Assembly: GCA_963700745.1 (NCBI GenBank)
Contig: CAVOYT010000012.1
Coordinates: forward strand, 62,001-126,000
DNA length: 64,000 nucleotides
Direction of reading: 5' to 3'
Origin: UBA10649 sp963700745
GTDB lineage: Bacteria; Actinomycetota; Actinomycetes; S36-B12
Shown here: positions 17,974 to 26,518 of the stretch, piece by piece
How the letters are laid out: the number at the start of each line of letters is the position of its first letter
How positions within the stretch are numbered: position 1 is the stretch's first letter
The notes under the pieces: generated by a model
The model's input: only the letters and a program-made list of their open reading frames with translations
Databases searched by the model: none
What the model was told of the DNA's origin: nothing
Translations under genes and position numbers: made by a program

Positions 17974-18177
17974 ATGGCTCAAGGCACCGTCAAGTGGTTC
18001 AACGCGGAAAAGGGTTTCGGCTTCATCGAGCAGGCCGATGGCGGCCCTGACGTGTTCGTCCACTACTCGGCCATCGACTCGAGCGGCTACCGCTCGCTGG
18101 ACGAGAACCAGGCAGTTGAGTTCGAGATCACTCAGGGCCCGAAGGGTCCGCAGGCCGACAAGGTCCGCGTGGTCTGA
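17974..18177 (+). CDS. cspA: Cold-shock domain protein (CspA family)
   Basis: A 67-residue single cold-shock domain. It has both RNA-binding motifs, KGFGFIEQ (RNP1) and VFVHYSAI (RNP2), and starts MAQGTVKWFN. These proteins bind single-stranded RNA and DNA and melt RNA structure. An AAGGAG ribosome site precedes the ATG and a strong terminator hairpin follows the stop, so it is probably a single-gene transcript. Confidence 0.96.
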   Translation: MAQGTVKWFNAEKGFGFIEQADGGPDVFVHYSAIDSSGYRSLDENQAVEFEITQGPKGPQADKVRVV

Positions 18178-18193
18178 CCTGACTTCAGCACGA

Positions 18194-18232
18194 CGAGGGG
18201 CCCGGCCTGATGGCCGGGCCCCTCGTGCTTTC
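18194..18232 (+). terminator. Rho-independent-type terminator of cspA
   Basis: CGAGGGGCCCGGCC (18194-18207) pairs perfectly with GGCCGGGCCCCTCG (18212-18225) over a TGAT loop, followed by TGCTTTCCC. The 14-bp GC-rich stem lies 17 bases after the cspA stop. Confidence 0.85.
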
Positions 18233-18252
18233 CCGGGGTGAGTTCCGCGCAT

Positions 18253-18268
18253 ATACCCCCTAGGGTAT
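18253..18268. promoter_or_regulatory. CsoR-like operator palindrome
   Basis: ATACCCCCTAGGGTAT has six-base inverted ends (ATACCC/GGGTAT) around CCTA. This G-tract/C-tract palindrome resembles operators of CsoR-family metal or sulfur repressors. It lies 50 bases before a small cysteine-rich protein. No CsoR gene is present in the window. Confidence 0.5.
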
Positions 18269-18317
18269 GGTTGCGCGATCGACGCCGCCGGGGCGTCACC
18301 GACGCGATGGGGCTCCG

Positions 18318-18488
18318 ATGTGCCGACAGACCACCTGCCGGGCCTGCAAGAAGGCAACCTGGGCCGGCTGCGGCCAGCACCGCAATCAGGTGCTGCGCGG
18401 CATCCCCAAGAATCAGCGGTGCAGCTGCACGCCGGCTGAGCGCGCCGCCGCGAAGGGCTCCTTCTTCTCCCGGGTGTTCGGCAACTGA
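18318..18488 (+). CDS. Cysteine-rich 56-residue actinobacterial protein
   Basis: Starts MCRQTTCRACKKATWAGCGQ and continues with His and further Cys residues in RCSC. Six cysteines plus a histidine in 37 residues suggest metal binding. This conserved small protein recurs across actinobacteria without a named function. The ATG at 18318 is chosen because homologues begin MCR; upstream in-frame codons overlap the operator region. The CsoR-like palindrome 50 bases upstream suggests metal-responsive expression, but this is inferred. Confidence 0.75.
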   Translation: MCRQTTCRACKKATWAGCGQHRNQVLRGIPKNQRCSCTPAERAAAKGSFFSRVFGN

Positions 18489-18492
18489 CCCC

Positions 18493-18672
18493 ATGACTGA
18501 CCCGATGACTCACCCGACAGCCGACTCGACGCCCGAGGGCCAGGCCGACGACTCCGTGTCGCTCGAACGCCAGCGCCACGATCGTCGCTACAAGATCTTC
18601 GCTGTGGTGTTTGCGGTCGTCGTCCTGCTCTTCGCCGCCCTGTCGATCACGGTCGTGATCATCTCGTCCTGA
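18493..18672 (+). CDS. 59-residue single-span membrane protein
   Basis: Starts four bases after the stop of the cysteine-rich gene. The first ~33 residues are polar and charged (QRHDRRYK just before the membrane), and residues 36-58 form one hydrophobic helix ending at the C-terminus. That is a tail-anchored topology with the N-terminus inside. No family recognised. The tight spacing suggests co-expression with the cysteine-rich protein. Confidence 0.6.
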   Translation: MTDPMTHPTADSTPEGQADDSVSLERQRHDRRYKIFAVVFAVVVLLFAALSITVVIISS

Positions 18673-18885
18673 GGGTCGTCGAGCACCGAGACGCCCCCGC
18701 CACGATTCGGCATTCACCTGGATGCGTGTTACCGTCAATAGACGTGCCGGCCACCACGGCCGCACACGGTCGAAGCCCAGCCCGGTGAGCACCCTAAACG
18801 GAGTGCCCCTGAGCGAGGCGGACCACCAAGACAACTTGGCGCGACCGCTGCATACGCAGCGCGCGCCGCAGGAAGGCAAGACACC

Positions 18886-19038
18886 ATGCGTACCAACACG
18901 ATGTATATGACCACGCTCGACGACGAGCGGCGCGATCCAATGGGCCTGAGCGAGCGAGAGCTGTGCCGCGAATGCCACGGCGCCGTGAGCCGGACCGACA
19001 ACTCCGGGCTGTGCTGGAGCTGCATGCCCTGCGCGTGA
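18886..19038 (+). CDS. 50-residue zinc-ribbon peptide
   Basis: A short ATG-started frame with a GGAAGG ribosome site. It contains Cys27-x2-Cys30 and Cys43-x2-Cys46 (LCREC and LCWSCMPC), the layout of a treble-clef or zinc-ribbon knuckle pair. I do not recognise the family. The upstream 213 bases hold no other gene and could be its leader; they include the small hairpin CGCTGC-ATAC-GCAGCG just before the ribosome site. The stop lies inside the first unit of a 24-bp tandem repeat. Confidence 0.55.
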   Translation: MRTNTMYMTTLDDERRDPMGLSERELCRECHGAVSRTDNSGLCWSCMPCA

Positions 19039-19114
19039 GCGCAGCAATGGGCTCGCGCGTGAGCGCAGCAATGGGCTCGCGCGTGAGCGCAGCAATGGGC
19101 TCGCGCGTGAGCGC
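19031..19114. repeat. 24-bp tandem repeat, 3.5 copies
   Basis: Three identical 24-bp units (19031-19054, 19055-19078, 19079-19102) and half a unit (19103-19114). Each unit begins GCGCGTGAGCGCAGCAATGG. The array starts in the last codons of the zinc-ribbon peptide and ends where the convergent PPOX-class gene stops. Perfect identity suggests recent expansion by slippage or unequal exchange. Confidence 0.9.
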
Positions 19115-19543
19115 TCAGCCCGACTCGGGCAGGGATCCGTAGCAGCGCGTGGGCGTCAACCGAGCCACCAGACGCTCTTCGGCCACCATGGCCGAGCGGT
19201 ACTCCTGCCAGTCAGGATGCTCGCCCTGCAGTTCCCGGTAGTACTCCACCAGCTCGTCCACCGTGGCATCTCCCGGATCCGCAGCCACGGGCGTGAGTTC
19301 GACGTCAGCCTCGAGCACCACGTACGACCAGAAGTCCGAGGCCGTGACATGCAGGGACACGCGCGGGTCGCGGCGCATGTTGGCCGTCTTGGCCCGCGTT
19401 GCGGTCACGGAGATCCGGACCAGCCCGTCGTCCCCCACCACGAACATGATGTTCGACAACTGCGGACGTCCGTCCGACTTCAGCGTGGCGAGCGTTCCGC
19501 GGCGGATCGGACGGGCATAGGCAAGGGCATCGGCGATGTTCAT
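19115..19543 (-). CDS. PPOX-class flavin/F420-dependent split-barrel enzyme
   Basis: A 142-residue split-barrel protein (RRGTLATLKSDGRPQLSNIMFVV, then RAKTANMRRDPRVSLHV). It matches the PPOX-class / F420-dependent reductase group close to pyridoxamine-phosphate oxidase. Such proteins bind FMN, F420 or biliverdin; which one cannot be decided. The ATG at 19543 fits homologues, although its GGAGGA site is very close; a GTG at 19567 would add eight residues and place the site inside the gene. Confidence 0.82.
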   Translation of the reverse strand: MNIADALAYARPIRRGTLATLKSDGRPQLSNIMFVVGDDGLVRISVTATRAKTANMRRDPRVSLHVTASDFWSYVVLEADVELTPVAADPGDATVDELVEYYRELQGEHPDWQEYRSAMVAEERLVARLTPTRCYGSLPESG

Positions 19544-19584
19544 TCCTCCAGTGTGCCCGACCGCCACTACGACACAATGCGTGC

Positions 19585-20349
19585 GTGGACGTGGAGCCGC
19601 TACGCACCGGACTAGCGCTGGCCGTGCTGCTGGCTGCCGCCTTCGCCGTGATGACCGTCAGCGGCCTTCGGTACCGCAAGGAGCTGGCGATCGCGGCGGG
19701 CCGTGCCTTCGTCCAGCTCATCCTCGTCGCCCTGCTCATCGCCTGGATCTTCACGCACCCCGAGGGCGCGGTCGTCTATCTCGGCGTCATGCTCGTGGTC
19801 GCCGCCTACACGTCCAACCGTCGTATCGGCGGGGATTCGCGGGATCGGCTGGGCATCCTGCTTGCCATCTTCCTCGGATCGGCAGCGACGGTGAGCGTCG
19901 TCGCCGTCACCGGGGCGCTGCAGTTCAGCGCCCAGAGCCTGCTGCCCTTCACCGCACAGATGATCGGCGGTGCGATGACGACGGCGTCGCTCGCCGGGGT
20001 CCGGCTGCGCGACGACGTGCAGGACCAGCTCATCACCTTCGAGGGCTACGTGGCCCTCGGCGCCACGTACCGGCAGGCGGGTCGGCAGTTTGCCACGCGA
20101 GCGTCCGAGCGGTCCCTGTTCCCGACCCTTGACCAGACGAAGAGCGCCGGCCTGGTCACGCTGCCCGGCGCCTTCGTCGGGATGCTGCTGGGCGGGGCAA
20201 CCCCCTTGGCCGCCGCGCAGGTGCAGCTGCTCGTCCTCATCGGGCTGTTGCTGGTCCAGGCCATCACCGCGGTCGTCACGACCCGGCTCATCAGCCCTCT
20301 CCCAACGACCCTGGGCCGCAATGTCGCCGAGCCCGCGGCGGCGACATGA
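19585..20349 (+). CDS. FetB/UPF0014-family ABC transporter permease
   Basis: A 254-residue protein with about seven membrane helices and the family signature KSAGLVTLPGAFVGMLLGGATP. UPF0014 permeases include E. coli FetB (iron export) and plant ALS3/STAR2 (aluminium tolerance). GTG start. The ATPase gene overlaps its stop by four bases (ATGA), so the two form one transporter. The most likely role is export of a metal or a small metabolite under metal stress. Confidence 0.88.
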   Translation: MDVEPLRTGLALAVLLAAAFAVMTVSGLRYRKELAIAAGRAFVQLILVALLIAWIFTHPEGAVVYLGVMLVVAAYTSNRRIGGDSRDRLGILLAIFLGSAATVSVVAVTGALQFSAQSLLPFTAQMIGGAMTTASLAGVRLRDDVQDQLITFEGYVALGATYRQAGRQFATRASERSLFPTLDQTKSAGLVTLPGAFVGMLLGGATPLAAAQVQLLVLIGLLLVQAITAVVTTRLISPLPTTLGRNVAEPAAAT

Positions 20350-21119
20350 CCGAGGCAGTGTTCACGCTCGACCATGTCAGCGTGACCTACGGCAACATCC
20401 TCGCCCTCAGTGACGTCACGATGGAGATCCCGCGACTCGGCGTGACGTCACTGATCGGGCCGAGCGGCTGCGGCAAGTCCACGCTGCTGCGCACGCTCAA
20501 CCGCATGAATGACCTCGTCGCGGACGCGCACCTGACCGGCCGGGTCCTGTTCGACGGACGCGACATCCACGCAGCGGACGTCGACCTCGTGGACCTGCGC
20601 CGTCGGGTGGGCATGGTCTTCCAGAAGCCGAACGTGTTCCCGATGTCGATCTTCGAGAACGTGGCCTACGGGCCGACGCTCCACGGGCGGACTGAGCAAC
20701 TCGACGACCTCGTCGAGCAATGCCTCACGCGTGCCGGCCTGTGGGGTGAGGTGAAGGACGATCTGCACCGAAACGCCGCTGCCCTGTCGGGGGGACAGCA
20801 GCAGCGCCTCGTCATCGCCCGGTGCCTCGCCGTGGACCCCGAGGTGATCCTCATGGACGAGCCGACGGCGTCCCTCGACCCGGTTGCGACGGCCGCAGTC
20901 GAGAGCCTCACCCGACGACTGGCGGAGGACCTCACGATCGTGCTGGTCACCCACGACCTGCGGCAGGCGCAGCGGATCTCCGATCGGACCGCGTTCTTCG
21001 TCGCGCATGATCACGACGAGAAGTCCCGGCATGGCGAACTCGTCGAGTACGGACCGACGTCGGCCATCTTCGGCGAGCCCTCCGACCCCCGCACCCGGGA
21101 GTACGTGAACCCGGGCTGA
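20346..21119 (+). CDS. ABC transporter ATP-binding protein (FetA role, PstB-like)
   Basis: A 257-residue ATPase with Walker A GPSGCGKST (38-46), signature LSGGQQQR and Walker B VILMDEPT. The sequence is strikingly like phosphate-importer PstB (TLNRMNDLVADAHLTGRVLFDG; FQKPNVFPMSIFENVAYG), yet it is translationally coupled to a FetB-type permease. No PstS, PstC or PstA is present. The gene context therefore decides the role: ATPase partner of the UPF0014 permease. Confidence 0.88.
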   Translation: MTEAVFTLDHVSVTYGNILALSDVTMEIPRLGVTSLIGPSGCGKSTLLRTLNRMNDLVADAHLTGRVLFDGRDIHAADVDLVDLRRRVGMVFQKPNVFPMSIFENVAYGPTLHGRTEQLDDLVEQCLTRAGLWGEVKDDLHRNAAALSGGQQQRLVIARCLAVDPEVILMDEPTASLDPVATAAVESLTRRLAEDLTIVLVTHDLRQAQRISDRTAFFVAHDHDEKSRHGELVEYGPTSAIFGEPSDPRTREYVNPG

Positions 21120-21134
21120 CGGGCACCGACTGCG

Positions 21135-21996
21135 TCAGGAGCCAGCGCCCGGCAATGGCGAGAGTCGACCCAGCGTCGCGCCGAGCGGTGCGTGGACCCG
21201 CACCGACGCGAGGTCATCGCAACGGGTGGGTCCCTCGTTCACGATGGCCACGGGAACACCCGCTTGCGCCGCCCGTACGACGAACCTGCGGCCGGAGAAC
21301 ACGGTGAGCGACGACCCCAGCACCAGGATCGAGGCGGCTGACCCAACGAGTGCGTAGGCGGACGCGACCCGATCCGGCGGAACGTTCTCGCCGAAGTAGA
21401 CGACATCGGGCTTCAGGACACCGCCGCACGCCAGGCAGTCGACGACGGTGAACCCGTCGAGCACGTCATCGGGTAGGTCGACGTCGCCGTCCGGGTTGAC
21501 GCCCGTCGCCTGCGCGCGCCACGTGCGGTTGGCCTCGCTGAGGCGGGCATCCAGCGACTGCCGCGTCGACGTCTCGCCGCAGGACAGGCACCGCACCCGA
21601 TCGAGCCGTCCGTGCAGGTTGATGACGCGGCGGGATCCGGCCGCCTCGTGAAGCCCGTCGACGTTCTGGGTGATCGTCCCGCTGACGAGCCCGCGCGACT
21701 CGAGGTCCGCGACCGCGAGGTGCCCCTCGTTCGGCTCTGGCATCGGAGATGACCCGCCACCCCAGGTGACTACGAGCCCAGTATCGGCGGCGCGCGTGCG
21801 GATCCCTGACGAAGGCCTGATAGGTCATGGGTGCGTGTCGTCGTTGAGCCGCACCGGTCGCTCCGCGGTAGTCCGGGATGCCTGACTCGGTCGACAGGCC
21901 GGCGCCGCTGAGGACGACGACCCCGCCCGCGCCGACAAGGCGGGCGAGGGCCGCTTCGGCGTCATCCGGGAGCACGTCGCCATGATGCCTCACCAA
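21135..21996 (-). CDS. Sirtuin-type NAD-dependent protein deacylase (one frameshift)
   Basis: The N-terminal part has the NAD motif GAGLSTESGIPDYRG; the C-terminal part has TITQNVDGLHEAAGS, the catalytic His in NLHGRLD, two zinc Cys pairs (RCLSCGE, DCLACGG) and VLGSSLTVFSGRRFV. The parts lie in different frames. Reading GATGCCAGAG as GATGCAGAG near 21740 joins them without loss, so one extra C is likely. Repaired length is about 286 residues. Sirtuins remove acyl groups from lysines. Its start overlaps the alcohol dehydrogenase stop by a few bases. Confidence 0.87.
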
Positions 21997-22991
21997 GCGT
22001 GCAGGACGGCCGCTCCCCCGAACGCACCCGCAGCCAGGTCGCCCAGCGCCCGGTCGGCGTCCGCCATGGCGTAGGACACCGTGGTAGCCCGGATCCCGTG
22101 TCGCTGGGCGAGCGCGAGGAACTCCACGCCGTCGCTTCGCGTGTTGGCGGTGACACTGCGCAGCACCCGCTCGTAGAACAGGTCCCGTTCGTAGTCCATC
22201 ACCGGGATGTCGGACAGCCAGATCCCCGCCGTCGCCAGCGTTCCCCCTCGATCCAATGCCCGCATCGCCACCGGAACCAACTCCCCCGCGGGAGCGAACA
22301 GGATCGCGCCGTCAAGTGGCTCCGGCGGCGCGTCGGCGGCCGCCCCCACCGAGTGACAGCCGAGCTCCGCTGCGAGGCGACGGTTGTGTTCGCCACGGGT
22401 CAGGACGTGCACGCGCATTCCCTCGGCCAGGGCCAATTGCGCCGTCAGGTGCGCGGATCCCCCGAACCCGTAGATACCCAGTCGCCCGCCCGGCCGAACG
22501 GCCGACGTGCGCAGCGCCCGGTAGCCGATGATCCCGGCGCACAGCAGCGGCGCCGCCTGCTCGTCGTCCAGGCCATCCGGTAGGAGGTAGGCGAAGCGCT
22601 CGTCGACCAGGCAGAACTCCGCGTAGCCGCCGTCGACGTCCCAACCGGTGAACGTCGGCACGCTGCAGAGGTTCTCGCGGCCAGCCGTGCAGTAGGCACA
22701 GGTGCCGTCGGTGCCGCCCAGCCAGGCGACCCCCACCCGCTGGCCGATCGTCAGCGCGGTCACACCCTCGCCGACGGCGTCCACGTCGCCGACCACCTCG
22801 TGTCCGGGGACGACGCCCTTCCTGCGCGGGGGAAGGTCGCCCTCCGCCAGGTGCAGGTCGGTGCGGCACACCCCGCAGCAGCGCACACGGACCCGCACCT
22901 GCCCAGGCCCCGGCTCGGGATCCGGGCGGTCGACGAGGGCCAGCGGACCCGTCTCGATCGGTCCGGGCCGATCGACCACCCACGCGCGCAT
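21990..22991 (-). CDS. Zinc-dependent alcohol dehydrogenase family protein
   Basis: A 333-residue MDR enzyme. Catalytic zinc ligands are in CGVCRTDLHLAEGD and GHEVVGDV; structural zinc cysteines are in CAYCTAGRENLCSVP. The coenzyme loop reads GIYGFGGSAHLTAQLAL. It should oxidise alcohols or reduce aldehydes with NAD(P). The sirtuin gene overlaps its end, so NAD-related genes are co-transcribed here, although that may be chance. A long inverted repeat lies just upstream. Confidence 0.9.
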   Translation of the reverse strand: MRAWVVDRPGPIETGPLALVDRPDPEPGPGQVRVRVRCCGVCRTDLHLAEGDLPPRRKGVVPGHEVVGDVDAVGEGVTALTIGQRVGVAWLGGTDGTCAYCTAGRENLCSVPTFTGWDVDGGYAEFCLVDERFAYLLPDGLDDEQAAPLLCAGIIGYRALRTSAVRPGGRLGIYGFGGSAHLTAQLALAEGMRVHVLTRGEHNRRLAAELGCHSVGAAADAPPEPLDGAILFAPAGELVPVAMRALDRGGTLATAGIWLSDIPVMDYERDLFYERVLRSVTANTRSDGVEFLALAQRHGIRATTVSYAMADADRALGDLAAGAFGGAAVLHAW

Positions 22992-23041
22992 GACGTCAGG
23001 GTTCCACGGCGACGCGCGCTGAGTCGACCTGTCGCACCCAC

Positions 23042-23113
23042 CCCCGATGCGTCGTCAGACGTGGCGGGTCGACGGGTGCCCCGAAAGCCGCCACGCCTGA
23101 CGACCCATCGGGG
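23042..23113. repeat. 26-bp near-perfect inverted repeat (hairpin)
   Basis: The left arm (23042-23067) and right arm (23088-23113) are complementary at 24 of 26 positions, with a 20-base loop. It lies between the end of the PAP2-family gene and the start of the alcohol dehydrogenase, both on the minus strand. It may terminate transcription of the upstream gene, but the stem is longer than an ordinary terminator and there is no T-tract. Confidence 0.8.
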
Positions 23114-23118
23114 TTGGC

Positions 23119-23959
23119 TCAGCGGGAGATGGCGGTCGCCTCAAACTCAACCGGTGACTCGAACACGTGGGCCAGGCGCTCGGGCCGCTGAGACGGGAAG
23201 CCGAGGGTGATCGCCGCCGACACCCCGAGGAGGACCACCGCGACGATCCCATCGATGAGGAAGTGGTTGCCCGTGACCACGACCACCCACAACGTCGCGA
23301 GCGGGTAGGCAAGGACGAGCCACCGCCACGCCGGACGTGCGCTGACGATCACGATCAGGGCAACCGCTGCCGCCCAGGCGATGTGCACCGAGGGCATCGC
23401 CGAGAACTGGTTCGCGCCCGGGATAGCTGCGTACACCGATCGTCCGTTCTCCAGGGCGGTGTCGACGATCCCGAGCTCCGGGAGCAGCCGGGGCGGCGCC
23501 ACGGGCACGAACTGGATCAGCAGGCACATCGCGGTGGTCAGCACCACGGTCGTGCGGGCGAAGGGCCAGTCCCGCCGATGGAAGACGAGCACCCAGATGA
23601 GGGTGATCACGAATACCGGAGCGTGCAGGCCGGCGTAGAAGCTGTCGGCCGCGGCCACCAGCGCATCGTTGCCCAGGACCTGCTCCTGCAGCGCCACCTC
23701 GCTCGGCCAGCGCAGCCACTGCTCGAGGTTGGCGAGGAACAGGCCGGCCTCATCCGCCTGGTCGAAGCCACCGACCGACATGGAGCCGGCGTACTGCCAG
23801 GCCGCATACAAGCCGAGGATCAGTGCCACTTCACCAAGGACTCGGCGTCGAGGATCGCAGCCGCGGTATCGACCGCGCCACGAGCATGAGGACGAGCAGG
23901 ATGACGGCGGCGACGAGCGCATACCGCCACGGCAACCAGCCGAGTCCTGCGAGATCCAT
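23119..23959 (-). CDS. PAP2-superfamily membrane phosphatase (one frameshift)
   Basis: The main body has six hydrophobic helices and the lipid-phosphatase motifs AMPSVHIAWAA and a final NHFLIDGIVAVV, as in the PAP2_3 / inositol-phosphorylceramide-synthase-like group. The N-terminus lies in another frame: the ATG at 23959 gives a hydrophobic helix beginning DLAGLGWLPWRYALVAAVIL, and a shift near 23865 joins it to RRRVLGEVALILGLY. Repaired length is about 280 residues. It should dephosphorylate or transfer head groups of lipids at the membrane. Confidence 0.78.
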
Positions 23960-23983
23960 GCCGCCATCCTGCAGGATCACGCC

Positions 23984-26515
23984 TTACTCCGTCGTGATCG
24001 CCTGCAGGACATTGAGCTTGCCAGCCCGATACGCCGGCCACAGCGCGGCCAGGACTCCCACCGCGCCGGCGAGCAGGAGGAACGCCACAAGTCCGGTCCA
24101 GGGGATATCGAGGACCTCGATCCCTTGGTCGACCAGCGTGCGCTGCAGGGCCACCGCGAACCAGATGCCGAGGACGAGCCCGATGACGGCGCCGTACACC
24201 GCGATGACAAGGGCCTCCAGCACCACCATCGACCGGATCTGTCGACGCAGCCCCCCGACCGCCCTGATCATGCCGATCTCGCGGGTCCGTTCCACGACCG
24301 ACAGCACGAGGGTGTTCACGATGCCGAGCACCGCGATGAGGATCGCCAGGCTCAGCAGCATCACCATGACGAGCAGCACCTGGTCGACGCTGGACGTGAT
24401 CTGCGCGAGGAAATCCGCCTGGCTCTGCACCTCAACTGTCGGGAATGCGGCCAGCGCGGCCGTCAGGCCGTCCTCCACTTGGGCCAGGTCGGCACCGGCC
24501 TCAGCGTTGATGTAGACGAACGAGTCACCCAGGTCGACGCCGATGCTGCCCAGGGACTCCCGGTTCACGACATACCCGCTCCAGAGACCGGCCGGCTCGT
24601 AAAGCCCGGTCACGCGGTAGTCCGTTGGACCGCCCACTGTCACGACGGTGGCGGTATCCCCCAGTGCCAGTCCGGCAGCAGTGGCGGTCTGGGTGTCCAC
24701 GGCCAGGCCGTCCCCTTGGACGTCGGCCAGCGAGCCGGAGGTGAAGTCCAGTGTGATCACCTCGCCGAGGGTTGCGGGATTCACGGCAACGAGTGCCGCA
24801 CCGTCTCCGTCCACCTCGGCGGGTACGAACTTCACCGCGGACACGACGCCCACGCCAGGAACGGCCGCCGCATCGACGGCCGCCTGCTCCGGGAAGGGTC
24901 GCTGCGCCGCGCTGATGACGAGGAACTCTGCCCCGATGACCCGCTCGATGACGACGTTGATGGACGACTTCGCCGACGTCGCGAAGATGGTGAGCGCGGA
25001 GACCAGGGCCAGTCCGATCATCAGCGCCGATGCCGTCGCCGCTGTGCGTCGCGGTTGGCGCTCCGCGTTCTGGACAGCGAGCGATCCCACCGTCCCGAAA
25101 ATCCGGGGATACGCGAAACCGATCAACCGGACCAGCGGACCAGCGATCGCCGGACTCACGACGATGGCGCCGATGAGAGCGGCCACCACCCCGAGGCCGA
25201 CGAGTTGGGAACCCGAGCCGCCGCCGGCTAAGGCTCCCGCCGTCATCGACCCCAGTCCGAGGAGGAGCAGCGCCCCGCCCACGATGGCCCGGAGCCGCAG
25301 TGAACGAGCGGGCAGCGCGATGTCGTCCCGCAGCGCCGCCATGGGCGGGATCCGGGAGGCGCGGATGGCCGGCGCCAGGGCGGCGACCACCGTCACCGCC
25401 ACTCCGATCACCAGGCCCACAATGACCGTGCGCGGCAGCAGGACCAGGCCCTCGTTGGGGATCTCTGCCCCGATCGCCGCGAACAGACCCTGCAGTCCGT
25501 AGGCGACCGCCACCCCAACTGCAAGGCCGAGCAGGGCGCCGACAAGTCCGAGGCCGAAGGACTCCGCGATCAGCGACCGGACGACCTGGCCGCGGGTGGC
25601 ACCGAGCGCACGGAGCAGGGCCAACTCGCGGCTGCGCTGCGCGACGAGCATCGAGAAGGTGTTGAGGATGATGAAGGTGCCGACGAACAGCGCGATGCCG
25701 GCGAAGACGAGCAGGAACACGTTGATGAACGCGAGCCCTTCCGTGAGCTGCGCGGTCGCCTCGTCCGCCGCCTCCTGACCGGTCTGCACGGTCACGCCTT
25801 CCCCCGTGACCGCGCGCACGTCATCGGCCAGGATGTCCTGCGTGACCCCGTCGGCCGCCACGACATCGATCTCCGTGAAGGCGTCCTGCCCACCGAGCAG
25901 CAGTTCCTGCGCGGTGCCGGTGTCGAAGGCGGCGATCGTCGCACCCGCGAGATTCCCGGACGTGCCATAGCGGAAGACCCCGACCAAGGTGGGCTCCAGT
26001 GGCCCCTGCGGCCCGACCAGCGAGACGGTGTCCCCGACGACGTACCCGGATTTCTCTGCCGAGACGGAGTCGAGGGCGACTTCGCCCCCCGTCATCGGTC
26101 CGCGACCCTCGACGAGGCGGTAGGGGGTCAGATCTTCGTCGTCGGTCCAGTTGCCGCCGAACTGCGGGGCTCCCGTCGTGCCCAGGGCCTCGCCGTCTGT
26201 GCTGACGACGGTCACCCCGTCGATCATCACCTGGCCACCGGCCTTCGCGACGCCGTCCACAGACTGCACGTCGACAAGCACGGAAGCCGGGATCGTCGCC
26301 ACGGTGCCCGCGAACCCCCGGCCGTCGACCTCCTGGTTAGGCGTGATGACGACATCCGACGTCGTGTCGGCGAACAGGTTCGTGAAGGTGCTGTTCAGGG
26401 TGTCGGTGAAGATCAGCGTGCCGACGACGAAGCCGACGCCCAGGACGATGGCGATGCCGGAAAGGACGAGGCGGAGCTTGTGGTGCAGCAGGCTCCGCCA
26501 TGCGCTGCGCAGCAT
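23984..26515 (-). CDS. MacB/FtsX-type ABC transporter permease
   Basis: An 843-residue permease with two FtsX cores. Membrane helix 1 (LVLSGIAIVLGVGFVVGTLI) precedes a large extracytoplasmic MacB_PCD domain (about 45-235), three helices, an inter-core region, a second extracytoplasmic domain and three final helices. Actinobacterial proteins of this type export lipids, peptides or lipoproteins, or transmit mechanical signals. The partner ATPase gene lies three bases upstream in the same transcript. Confidence 0.9.
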   Translation of the reverse strand: MLRSAWRSLLHHKLRLVLSGIAIVLGVGFVVGTLIFTDTLNSTFTNLFADTTSDVVITPNQEVDGRGFAGTVATIPASVLVDVQSVDGVAKAGGQVMIDGVTVVSTDGEALGTTGAPQFGGNWTDDEDLTPYRLVEGRGPMTGGEVALDSVSAEKSGYVVGDTVSLVGPQGPLEPTLVGVFRYGTSGNLAGATIAAFDTGTAQELLLGGQDAFTEIDVVAADGVTQDILADDVRAVTGEGVTVQTGQEAADEATAQLTEGLAFINVFLLVFAGIALFVGTFIILNTFSMLVAQRSRELALLRALGATRGQVVRSLIAESFGLGLVGALLGLAVGVAVAYGLQGLFAAIGAEIPNEGLVLLPRTVIVGLVIGVAVTVVAALAPAIRASRIPPMAALRDDIALPARSLRLRAIVGGALLLLGLGSMTAGALAGGGSGSQLVGLGVVAALIGAIVVSPAIAGPLVRLIGFAYPRIFGTVGSLAVQNAERQPRRTAATASALMIGLALVSALTIFATSAKSSINVVIERVIGAEFLVISAAQRPFPEQAAVDAAAVPGVGVVSAVKFVPAEVDGDGAALVAVNPATLGEVITLDFTSGSLADVQGDGLAVDTQTATAAGLALGDTATVVTVGGPTDYRVTGLYEPAGLWSGYVVNRESLGSIGVDLGDSFVYINAEAGADLAQVEDGLTAALAAFPTVEVQSQADFLAQITSSVDQVLLVMVMLLSLAILIAVLGIVNTLVLSVVERTREIGMIRAVGGLRRQIRSMVVLEALVIAVYGAVIGLVLGIWFAVALQRTLVDQGIEVLDIPWTGLVAFLLLAGAVGVLAALWPAYRAGKLNVLQAITTE

Positions 26516-26518
26516 CGG

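Noticed and set aside
23669..25231. A 520-residue open frame on the plus strand
   Set aside because: Antisense to the PAP2-type gene and MacB-type permease; Asp/His/Arg-rich shadow translation.
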